Of a stretch of 64,000 nucleotides of DNA, positions 14,452 to 21,347 are shown in pieces. The stretch spans positions 107,037-171,036 of the forward strand of contig DATGLG010000033.1 in assembly GCA_035294245.1 (NCBI GenBank), in the 5' to 3' direction. How positions within the stretch are numbered: position 1 is the stretch's first letter; each line of letters begins with the position of its first letter. This stretch comes from DATGLG01 sp035294245 (GTDB lineage: Bacteria > Pseudomonadota > Alphaproteobacteria > JACZXZ01). The position numbers and the translations under genes were made by a program. Below the pieces are notes generated by a model. That model worked only from the letters and a program-made list of their open reading frames with translations, was not told where the DNA came from and did no database searches.

Positions 14452-14530
14452 CCGTCCACCCCCGTTAGCCCGGGCGCTTATCAACTCGCCTGGGTATGCG
14501 GGGTATTGTCTGTTCAGGGTCGTTGCCGCC

Positions 14531-15004
14531 ATGGAAAAGATGCCCATCACCGCCGACGGGTTGTCCCGCCTCCAGGAGGAGTTGCGGCGCCTCAAGAGCA
14601 TCGAGCGCCCGGCGGTCATTCGCGCCCTCGAAGAGGCGCGCACCCACGGGGATCTCTCGGAGAACGCCGAATATCACGCGGCGCGCGAGCGCCAGAGCTT
14701 CATTGAGGGCCGCGTCGCCGAGCTCGAGGACAAGATCCGGCGCGCCGAGGTCATCGACGTCAGCAAGCTGTCAGGGAATGCCGTGAAGTTCGGCGCGACG
14801 GTCGACCTCGTCGATGTCGACACCGACGACGAGGTGACCTACCAGATCGTCGGCGCGGAAGAGTCCGACATCAATGCGGGGAAGCTCTCCATCGTCTCGC
14901 CTTTGGCCCGCGCCCTGATCAACAAGGAGGTCGGCGACACCGTCGAGGTCGCCACCCCGCGCGGCTCCAAGGTCTACGAGATCCTCGAAGTGCGATTCGA
15001 ATAG
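14531..15004 (+). CDS. greA: transcription elongation factor GreA
   Basis: A 157-residue factor that enters the RNA polymerase secondary channel and stimulates cleavage of backtracked transcripts. The N-terminal coiled coil contains the catalytic acidic tip in THGDLSENAEYHAARE (Asp and Glu about residues 40-43). The C-terminal FKBP-like domain ends with GDTVEVATPRGSKVYEILEV. The ATG at 14531 gives the standard family length; longer in-frame starts upstream would add unrelated sequence from the carB end. Confidence 0.97.
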   Translation: MEKMPITADGLSRLQEELRRLKSIERPAVIRALEEARTHGDLSENAEYHAARERQSFIEGRVAELEDKIRRAEVIDVSKLSGNAVKFGATVDLVDVDTDDEVTYQIVGAEESDINAGKLSIVSPLARALINKEVGDTVEVATPRGSKVYEILEVRFE

Positions 15005-15069
15005 CGGCGCGGCGCATGAGATTGAAGCCGGGCTTCCCCGGCTCGATTCCAGCCCCGTCATCTCATCGT

Positions 15070-15195
15070 CCCGGACAAGCGGAATCCTTGTCGAGCAAGG
15101 ATTCCGCGCGATCCGGGATCCAGCGGATGCGCCGCATGGGTTCCGGATAGCGAGGCTCGCAAGTCCAGAAAAGCACGCTTTTCTGGGCTCACCTA
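15070..15195. repeat. REP-like palindromic element after greA
   Basis: The gap 15005-15223 has no gene. It carries a 12-bp perfect stem (GCGGAATCCTTG at 15079-15090 with CAAGGATTCCGC at 15096-15107), an outer CCCGGA/TCCGGG pair (15070-15075, 15112-15117), and a second 9-bp stem (CCAGAAAAG 15165-15173, CTTTTCTGG 15178-15186), and then reads GGAATGACG. The CCCGGACAAGC...GATCCGGG wording recurs at 60151-60262. A smaller hairpin (AGCCGGG-CTTC-CCCGGCT) just after greA may help terminate it. Confidence 0.7.
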
Positions 15196-15223
15196 CGCTT
15201 CCGGAATGACGATCGGTTTGGCC

Positions 15224-15721
15224 TTACATCTCGCCCGGTGCGGCGCCGTCATCCTCGTCGACGGGCACGCCGGGGAGTCGCTTCGTCGTGCGGATCACCT
15301 GGATGGTGCGCACATTGGCGACGTGGGGGGCCGAGGTGAGCTTGGTGGTGAGCTCGTTCTCATGGGCGGTGTTGCGCGCGACCAGCCTGAGGACGAAATC
15401 GTCGGGGCCGCGCGCCATGTGGCATTCGCGCACCTCGGGCCAGCTGCCCACCAGCTCCTCGAACGCGGTCAGAACCGCCTCCGACTGGCTGTCGAGCCCG
15501 ACCAGGGCGAAGAAGCTCACCTCGAAGCCCAGCGGCTCGGGGTCGAGCTCGGCGTGATAGCCGCGGATATAGCCGGCCGTCTCGAGCGCTCGCACCCGGC
15601 GCAGGCAAGGCGGCGCCGAGATGCCCGCCCGCCTGGCGAGCTCCACATTGGTGATCCGGCCGTCCTCCTGGAGGTCGCGCAGGATGCGCCGGTCGATTCG
15701 GTCGAGCTTCACGCGCCGCAT
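15224..15721 (-). CDS. Lrp/AsnC family transcriptional regulator
   Basis: A 165-residue one-component regulator with an N-terminal winged helix-turn-helix (LDRIDRRILRDLQEDGRITNVELARRAGIS split over residues 6-35) and a C-terminal RAM ligand-binding domain (GFEVSFFALVGL onward). The ATG at 15721 places the MRRVKLDRID start exactly where Lrp proteins begin; an upstream in-frame Met would add an unrelated 15-residue leader. It is transcribed away from the ELM1-like gene and could control it, but no operator was recognised in the 227-base gap. Effector unknown. Confidence 0.93.
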   Translation of the reverse strand: MRRVKLDRIDRRILRDLQEDGRITNVELARRAGISAPPCLRRVRALETAGYIRGYHAELDPEPLGFEVSFFALVGLDSQSEAVLTAFEELVGSWPEVRECHMARGPDDFVLRLVARNTAHENELTTKLTSAPHVANVRTIQVIRTTKRLPGVPVDEDDGAAPGEM

Positions 15722-15948
15722 GCCAAACCTCGATGATCGCGATCCGTTCCCGGCAACGCGCAACAAAATTGCGGAGTCGTACCTAATACCTTTTGAAATA
15801 ATCTTTCAAGCGCGAGCTGGCGAAATCTACTGTTACCGGCGCGACTGGCGCTTGCGGCGCGGCGAGAGCGGAAGGCATAGTCCGCCGCCACCTGCCCACC
15901 GATGATCGGCTCGCCACGGATCGAGCCGCCACAACGCGCCGAGTGCCC

Positions 15949-16935
15949 ATGAGGGAAACGACCTGCTGGATTGTCACCGAAGGCTCCATCGGCATGGAGA
16001 ACCAATGCCGCGGTCTCGCCGAGGCCCTCGCACTGCGGCCCGCGATGAAGCGTGTCGATCCCCGCCTGCCCTGGCTGCTGCTGCCCGCGGATTGCTGGCC
16101 CTGGCCGTTCCTCTCCCTTGGCCGCGGCAGCGACCGGCTGAGGCCCCCCTGGCCCGACATCCTCATCACCTGCGGACGCAAGGGCGTGCCCTTCGCCCTC
16201 GCCATCAAGCGGGCGAGCGGCGGCCGGACCTTCGCCATCCATATCCAGGACCCCCTCATCGATCCCGCGAAGCTCGACCTTGTCGCGGTGCCGAGCCATG
16301 ACCGCATCCGCGGCCCGAACGTGATCGTCACCCGCGGCGCCATCCATCCGGTGACGCCGGCCAAGCTCGCCGCGGCGGCGGCGCATTTCCGCCCCGCTTT
16401 CGCCGCCTTGCCGCGGCCGCTCGTGGCCGTGCTGATCGGCGGCCCCAACGGGCGCTATCGCCTGGAGCCCGCCGACATGACCGCGATCGCAGAGCGCCTC
16501 GCGGCCCTGGCGCGCGGCACCGGCGCCGGGCTCTGCGTCACCACCTCGCGCCGGACGGGACGGGAGAACGAGCGCGTGCTGCGCGAGAGGCTGGCGGGCG
16601 TGCCGGCGGTCATCTGGACCGGTGAGGGCGAGAACCCCTATCTCGGCATGCTCGCCCTCGCCGACCATGTCCTGGTCACGGCGGATTCGGTGTCGATGGT
16701 GACCGAGGCCTGCGCGACCGGGAAGCCCGTCTATATCATCGAGCTTGCCGGCGGCTCCCGTCGCTTCCGCCTGTTTCACGACGAGATGCGCGCCGCGGGC
16801 ATGACGCGCCCCTTCGCGGGACGGCTCGAATCGGCGAGCTATGAGCCGTGCTTCGAGGCCGAGCGCGTCGCGGCGGAGGTGCGGCGCCGCCTGGCGCAGC
16901 GGGAGGCCGCGAAAGTTGCGGCGAGCGGCGCGTAA
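15949..16935 (+). CDS. ELM1/GtrOC1-family putative nucleoside-diphosphate-sugar epimerase-like protein
   Basis: A 328-residue protein of the mitochondrial-fission ELM1 family (DUF1022), common in alphaproteobacteria and resembling a glycosyltransferase-B fold. Landmarks are TEGSIGMENQCRGLAEAL at the N-terminus, LIGGPNGRYRL near residue 165, TTSRRTG near residue 200, and the sugar-nucleotide-site-like LADHVLVTADSVSMVTEA near residue 240. Bacterial function is not established. ATG 15949 is chosen; a GTG two codons upstream is equally possible. It is followed after 22 bases by a large unrecognised protein, so the two are probably co-transcribed. Confidence 0.87.
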   Translation: MRETTCWIVTEGSIGMENQCRGLAEALALRPAMKRVDPRLPWLLLPADCWPWPFLSLGRGSDRLRPPWPDILITCGRKGVPFALAIKRASGGRTFAIHIQDPLIDPAKLDLVAVPSHDRIRGPNVIVTRGAIHPVTPAKLAAAAAHFRPAFAALPRPLVAVLIGGPNGRYRLEPADMTAIAERLAALARGTGAGLCVTTSRRTGRENERVLRERLAGVPAVIWTGEGENPYLGMLALADHVLVTADSVSMVTEACATGKPVYIIELAGGSRRFRLFHDEMRAAGMTRPFAGRLESASYEPCFEAERVAAEVRRRLAQREAAKVAASGA

Positions 16936-16957
16936 AATCGGCTATAAGCCCTCCTCG

Positions 16958-18868
16958 ATGGCGCTCGCGATCGACACCTTCAGCAACAGCTCCGGCGGCA
17001 ACGCCTTCTTCAAGGCGGTGGGCCATCCTCTCGTCCTGCCGAAGGCCAAGGCGCTGCTCGCGCGCCTAGCCGCGCGCGGCCCGGTGGCGCTCTACGATCC
17101 CCAGGGCTTCGCCGAGGGCTTCGCCGCGCTGCATCCCCTCGCCAGCCTGCCCCTCGCCGGGGTCTTCGTGCAGAAGATCGAGGAGGTCGGGCGCAGCATG
17201 CTCGGCTGCGCGGCTCAGCCGGTGACCGAGCTTCCGTCGTCCTCGGCCCGCTCGCTCCTCGTCCTCGCCTTCGACGCCGCCCGCGCCATCGCGCATATTC
17301 GCGCCCTGGTCCCCGAAGGTATGGAGGTCGCCAGCCTCGACGAGATGAAGCTGCCGGCGGCGATGCTGAGCAATGCCGGCCGTTATCTCGACCCCCTCAA
17401 CTTCGCCACCAATTTCGCCTTCTTCCGCGACGCCGACGGCCATCACACGCGCCTCGTCACGGCGAATTACTGGGCCGGCTATGGGGCCGCGCGGACGCGG
17501 CTCTGGTGCTGCCTCTTCGACGAGAGCGGCGCCGAGATCGCCGCCTGGGACGAGCCGCTGCCCGAGGGTGTCGGCGCCGTCGTCATCGACAGCCGCGCGC
17601 TGCGCGCGCGCTTCTCTCTGCCGCCCTTCACGGGACAGCTCTTCCTCCATGTCGTCGGCGCGGCGGGGCATGACGTGGTGAAATACGCCCTCGACACCTA
17701 TGGCGACGATGCGGCCATGCTCTCCTGCACCCATGACGCCAATGCCTGGCCGGCGGATCTCTATGCGGGGCTGCCGGCTCCGCGCGAGGGCGAGCGCGTG
17801 GTCCTTTGGGTCCAGAACAGCCATCCGACACCGATCCCCCGGCGCGGCGTCGGCCTCAACCCCATGGGTGCCGCGGAGACCGCCTGGCTCGAGCGCGAGA
17901 TCCCGCCATTCGCCACCTATGCCCTCGACACGCGGGAGCTCCTGCCCGATTGCGGCTGGCCCGGGCAGATCGAAATCCGCGCCGGCAAGCATTTCGTGCG
18001 CCCGCGCTACGAGGTCATCGCGCGGGACGGCCGGCGACGCATCGCCCATCCCAATGTCGAGCGCACCGACCTCAAGCCCGACCCGCGCATCCCCGAGCTC
18101 GGCAATCTCATGGGCAAGGGCTTCCTGCTTCCCGCGCCGGTGCTGCCCCCCGAGCGCTTCCGCACCATCGTGCAGCCGACGCCGATGGCGACGGCCCAGG
18201 CCAATCTGCCGATCGCGCTCCTCGTCTACGATTCCGAGGGCCGCGAGCGGGCGCGCCGGCCGCTCGGCTGCCTCGCAAGGCGGGAGAGCGTGGCGGTCGA
18301 TCTCGCCGAGCTGGTGAATGGCGGGGCGGCGCTTGCGGGCGGCTATGGCCATCTCGAACTCGTCTACGACTTCGCCGCCGGAGGCGAGGCGGATGGCTGG
18401 CTGCACGGGCTCTTCCGCTATGAGGACAAGGCGAGCGGGCACGCCGCCGAGACCAGCTTCGGCGCCCATGTCTTCAACACGGTGCTCACCTATAAGAGCG
18501 AGCCGCAATCCTATGCCGGACCGGCGCCAGGGCTTTCGACGCGGCTCTTCCTCCGCCTGGGGCCGGCCCCTCTCGACACCCTCTGTCACCTGATCTATCC
18601 CGCCTCGACCGTCTGGCATCCCCGCTCGTCGACCGATCTCGTCCTCCACGACGGGAGCGGCGCCGAGATCGCCCGTCGCCATATCGAAATCCCCTGCAGC
18701 GGCTCGCGGCTGTGGCGCTATCGCGAGACCTTCGACGAGGCCGAGCGGCGCCGCGCCGGCGCGGGCGCCTATGTCATCGTGCGCGACGCGACCTGCCGCC
18801 TCTTCGGGTATCACGGCCTTCTGGGCCGCGACGGCGCCTTCAGCCTCGATCACATGTTTGGATTCTAG
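16958..18868 (+). CDS. hypothetical protein, 636 residues, no recognised family
   Basis: I do not recognise this protein. It has no signal peptide or transmembrane segment, so it is probably cytoplasmic. The N-terminal third is helical and alternates Ala/Leu-rich segments (KAKALLARLAARGPVALYDP). The rest is rich in aromatic residues and beta-like stretches and seems to hold two related halves, each with a W/Y-rich R-LWCCLFDESG / TDLVLHDGSG turn, around residues 180-265 and 510-610. The codon use matches the neighbours. It starts 22 bases after the ELM1-like gene, so a joint role, perhaps in glycan or envelope metabolism, is only a guess. Confidence 0.75.
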   Translation: MALAIDTFSNSSGGNAFFKAVGHPLVLPKAKALLARLAARGPVALYDPQGFAEGFAALHPLASLPLAGVFVQKIEEVGRSMLGCAAQPVTELPSSSARSLLVLAFDAARAIAHIRALVPEGMEVASLDEMKLPAAMLSNAGRYLDPLNFATNFAFFRDADGHHTRLVTANYWAGYGAARTRLWCCLFDESGAEIAAWDEPLPEGVGAVVIDSRALRARFSLPPFTGQLFLHVVGAAGHDVVKYALDTYGDDAAMLSCTHDANAWPADLYAGLPAPREGERVVLWVQNSHPTPIPRRGVGLNPMGAAETAWLEREIPPFATYALDTRELLPDCGWPGQIEIRAGKHFVRPRYEVIARDGRRRIAHPNVERTDLKPDPRIPELGNLMGKGFLLPAPVLPPERFRTIVQPTPMATAQANLPIALLVYDSEGRERARRPLGCLARRESVAVDLAELVNGGAALAGGYGHLELVYDFAAGGEADGWLHGLFRYEDKASGHAAETSFGAHVFNTVLTYKSEPQSYAGPAPGLSTRLFLRLGPAPLDTLCHLIYPASTVWHPRSSTDLVLHDGSGAEIARRHIEIPCSGSRLWRYRETFDEAERRRAGAGAYVIVRDATCRLFGYHGLLGRDGAFSLDHMFGF

Positions 18869-18969
18869 TGTTTGGGCCCCACGGCTTGCCTAGCCCGCAT
18901 GGGCCTCCTATCTTCTATGCCCGTTCGGCAAAGCTTCCCTTCCCATTTCGCGCAGCTCCGGATTCGCCC

Positions 18970-19941
18970 ATGAGCCAGACACATCGCAGCAAGGCCGTCA
19001 TCATCGGGTCCGGCCCGGCCGGCTACACGGCGGCCATCTATGCCGCGCGGGCCAACCTGAAGCCGCTTCTCATCGCCGGGATCGAGCCCGGCGGGCAGCT
19101 CACCATCACCACCGATGTCGAGAACTATCCGGGCTTCGCCGAGGTCATCCAGGGCCCCTGGCTGATGGAGCAGATGAAGGCCCAGGCCGAGCATGTGGGG
19201 ACCCGCATCATCGGCGACCTCGTCGTCGAGGCGGATTTCAGCCGGCGGCCTTTCCGACTCACCGGCGACAGCGGCGATGTCTATCTTGGCGAGACCATCG
19301 TCATCGCCACCGGCGCCAGCGCGCGCTGGCTCGGCATCCCGAGCGAGTCGCTTCTGCGCGGGCACGGCGTCTCCGCCTGCGCCACCTGCGACGGCTTCTT
19401 CTACCGGGACAAGGCGGTCGCCGTCATCGGCGGCGGCAACACGGCCGTCGAGGAGGCGCTCTTCCTCACCAATTTCGCCCGCCAGGTGACGCTCGTGCAC
19501 CGGCGCGACAAGCTGCGCGCCGAGAAGATCCTGCAGGATCGCCTGTTCAAGAATCCCAAGATCACCGTGATCTGGGACCACGTCGTCGACGAGATTCTCG
19601 GCGCCGGCGAGCCTAAGGCCGTGACCGGCGTGCGCCTGCGCCACGCCAAGACGAGCGCGGCGACGACACTCCCGGTGGACGGCGTCTTCATCGCCATCGG
19701 CCACGAGCCGGCGACCGCGGTCTTCAAGGGCAAGCTCGCCATGGATGCCGAGGGCTACATCCTCACGGCGCCCGACAGCACGGCCACCAATATCCCCGGC
19801 GTCTTCGCCGCCGGGGACGTCAAGGACAAGGTGTTCCGCCAGGCCGTGACGGCGGCGGGCATGGGCTGCATGGCGGCTCTCGAGGCGGAGCGCTTCCTCG
19901 CCGAGCACGAGGCCGCGGCCGAGCTGAGCGCCGCGGAATAG
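18970..19941 (+). CDS. trxB: thioredoxin-disulfide reductase
   Basis: A 323-residue NADPH-dependent flavoenzyme that reduces thioredoxin in the cytoplasm. The FAD-binding GxGxxG motif is GSGPAGYTAA at residues 13-22. The redox-active pair is Cys137/Cys140 in SACATCDGFF, and the NADP-binding motif is VIGGGNTAVEEA. The closing GVFAAGDVKDKVFRQ block binds FAD. Length is normal. A LysR regulator starts 60 bases downstream on the same strand, which may form an operon. Confidence 0.97.
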   Translation: MSQTHRSKAVIIGSGPAGYTAAIYAARANLKPLLIAGIEPGGQLTITTDVENYPGFAEVIQGPWLMEQMKAQAEHVGTRIIGDLVVEADFSRRPFRLTGDSGDVYLGETIVIATGASARWLGIPSESLLRGHGVSACATCDGFFYRDKAVAVIGGGNTAVEEALFLTNFARQVTLVHRRDKLRAEKILQDRLFKNPKITVIWDHVVDEILGAGEPKAVTGVRLRHAKTSAATTLPVDGVFIAIGHEPATAVFKGKLAMDAEGYILTAPDSTATNIPGVFAAGDVKDKVFRQAVTAAGMGCMAALEAERFLAEHEAAAELSAAE

Positions 19942-20001
19942 ATCAGCACGCAGAGGCAAGAGCCCCGACCGGTCGGATCACCGGGGCATCGAGGCAGGGG
20001 A

Positions 20002-20892
20002 ATGGACTGGGACAAGCTGAGGGTTTTTCACGCCGTCGCCGAAGCGGGCAGCTTCACGCATGCCGGCGAATCGCTGAAGCTCAGCCAGTCGGCGGTGAGC
20101 CGGCAGATCAGCGCGCTCGAGGAGAGCCTGCACACCACGCTCTTCCACCGCCATGCGCGCGGCCTCATCCTGACCGAGCAGGGCGAGCTCCTCAACCAGA
20201 CGGTCAAGGACGTCTTCGGCAAGCTCGCCATGACCGAGGCGATGCTGACCGAGAGCAAGGAGCGTCCCAAGGGGCCGCTCAAGGTCACGACCACCGTGGC
20301 TCTCGGCTCGACCTGGCTCACGCCGCGCATCAAGGAGTTCCTCGAGCTCTATCCCGAGATCGAGCTCACCCTCGTGCTCGACGACGGCGAGCTCGACCTC
20401 TCCATGCGCCAGGCCGACATCGCCATCCGCATGGCGCCGCCGCGGCAGCCGGACCTGATCCAGCGCCAGCTCATGCAGGTGCATGCCCACCTCTTCAGCA
20501 CCCAGGAATATCTCGACGCCTTCGGCACGCCCAAGACCACCGAGGAGCTCGAGAAGCACAAGATCGTCACCTTCGGCGAGGAGGCGCGGCTGCCGGCGCC
20601 CAGCGTCAACTGGCTGCTCGACCTTTGCAAGCGCCTCAACCGCATGCCGAAATCGGTGCTGCGGGTGAACAATATCTACGGCATCTACCGCGCCGTGCGC
20701 AGCGGGCTCGGCATCGCCTCCCTGCCCGATTACCTCGCCCGCGAGGATCGTCGCCTCATCCGCGTCCTGCCCGACCTTGACGGGCCGAGCATCGATGCCT
20801 ACTTCGTCTATCCTGAGGTGCTCAGGCACTCCAAGCGGATTGCGGTGTTCCGCGATTTTCTTGTCAAGCGGATTGCCGAGTCCCAGTTCTAG
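20002..20892 (+). CDS. LysR family transcriptional regulator
   Basis: A 296-residue LysR-type regulator. The N-terminal winged helix-turn-helix runs from MDWDKLRVFHAVAEAGSFTH through LSQSAVSRQISALEE to about residue 60, followed by a linker helix and a periplasmic-binding-protein-like effector domain (residues 90-290). GGGGA-type spacing before the ATG (GGGGAATG) supports the start. LysR genes usually act on divergent neighbours, but this one lies behind trxB in the same direction and ahead of a structured non-coding region, so its target may be that region. Effector unknown. Confidence 0.93.
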   Translation: MDWDKLRVFHAVAEAGSFTHAGESLKLSQSAVSRQISALEESLHTTLFHRHARGLILTEQGELLNQTVKDVFGKLAMTEAMLTESKERPKGPLKVTTTVALGSTWLTPRIKEFLELYPEIELTLVLDDGELDLSMRQADIAIRMAPPRQPDLIQRQLMQVHAHLFSTQEYLDAFGTPKTTEELEKHKIVTFGEEARLPAPSVNWLLDLCKRLNRMPKSVLRVNNIYGIYRAVRSGLGIASLPDYLAREDRRLIRVLPDLDGPSIDAYFVYPEVLRHSKRIAVFRDFLVKRIAESQF

Positions 20893-21009
20893 AGGCGGCC
20901 CTGTGCATATCGTCGTGTTTGCCTGGGTCGTTATGCAGAACCGGCATGGCTCCTTTGATTATTTTGGTGTGGTTTTTCGGAGCAGAAAGCCTATTTAGTG
21001 AACATATGG

Positions 21010-21026
21010 ATGCTGCGTTGCAGCAT
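21010..21026. promoter_or_regulatory. 17-bp perfect palindrome with a CTGC-N3-GCAG core (PhaR/AniA-like operator)
   Basis: ATGCTGC-GTT-GCAGCAT is perfectly self-complementary. Its core CTGC-N3-GCAG matches the site described for the PHB-responsive repressors PhaR/AniA in alphaproteobacteria. It stands at the left edge of the hairpin chain that looks like a small RNA gene, so it may be that gene's operator; it could instead simply be the first hairpin of the RNA. No pha gene lies in the window. Confidence 0.45.
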
Positions 21027-21029
21027 CGG

Positions 21030-21187
21030 ATTGCGACCGAGCGATTTGTTAAGCGATTTCCGAGGCGGTTTCGCCTCGACCGGGTTCCAGGCGCAAGGCC
21101 TGGAAGGGGTCCTTCGGGACCCTACGTCTCCCAGACGTGAAGCCTCCCTGTTCAACTCACCGGGACCGAAAGGTCCCGGTTTTTTTT
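21030..21187 (+). ncRNA. candidate structured small RNA between lysR and glgX
   Basis: No open frame of interest lies in 20893-21347, yet 21061-21187 is a run of perfect hairpins: CGAGGCG-gttt-CGCCTCG (21061-21078), TTCCAGGC-gcaag-GCCTGGAA (21085-21105), GGGTCC-ttcg-GGACCC (21107-21122, UUCG tetraloop), ACGTCT-ccc-AGACGT (21124-21138, CUCCC exposed), a single-stranded GAAGCCTCCCTG tail, and the terminator hairpin. The CUCCC and CCUCCC segments could pair with ribosome binding sites, as in several alphaproteobacterial trans-acting RNAs. The 5' end is not defined; no clear -35/-10 pair was found. An alternative is a long structured 5' leader, but the terminator 160 bases before glgX argues against that. 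Confidence 0.6.
21159..21187 (+). terminator. strong intrinsic terminator of the candidate small RNA
   Basis: CCGGGACC (21160-21167), GAAA tetraloop, GGTCCCGG (21172-21179), then eight T residues (21180-21187). A159 can also pair with T180. This is the strongest rho-independent terminator I see in the window. Confidence 0.9.
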
Positions 21188-21347
21188 CGTCCGCTCGGCG
21201 CCGCGCGGCCGGGAACTCCCCGGGGTGGTATCGCGTTTATAGCTTTCGACGCGATTTGGGGGAGCGCGATCCCGCCTTGATGCCAGCCGCCGCCAAGATC
21301 GACCATTCCGCCCGCCCGCCGGACTCCGCAAGGGGGCGGCCGTCGCG

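Noticed and set aside
21010..21187. Considered 6S RNA, tmRNA, RNase P RNA and SRP RNA for the structured region
   Set aside because: 6S needs one long closing stem between its ends; tmRNA and RNase P RNA are longer and need a tRNA-like or P4 core; the SRP GGAAGCAGCC-type loop is absent.
20893..21347. Short frames over the hairpin chain (for example 20998-21357)
   Set aside because: They run across stems and the terminator, have no ribosome binding site or domain, and the structure explains the sequence better.
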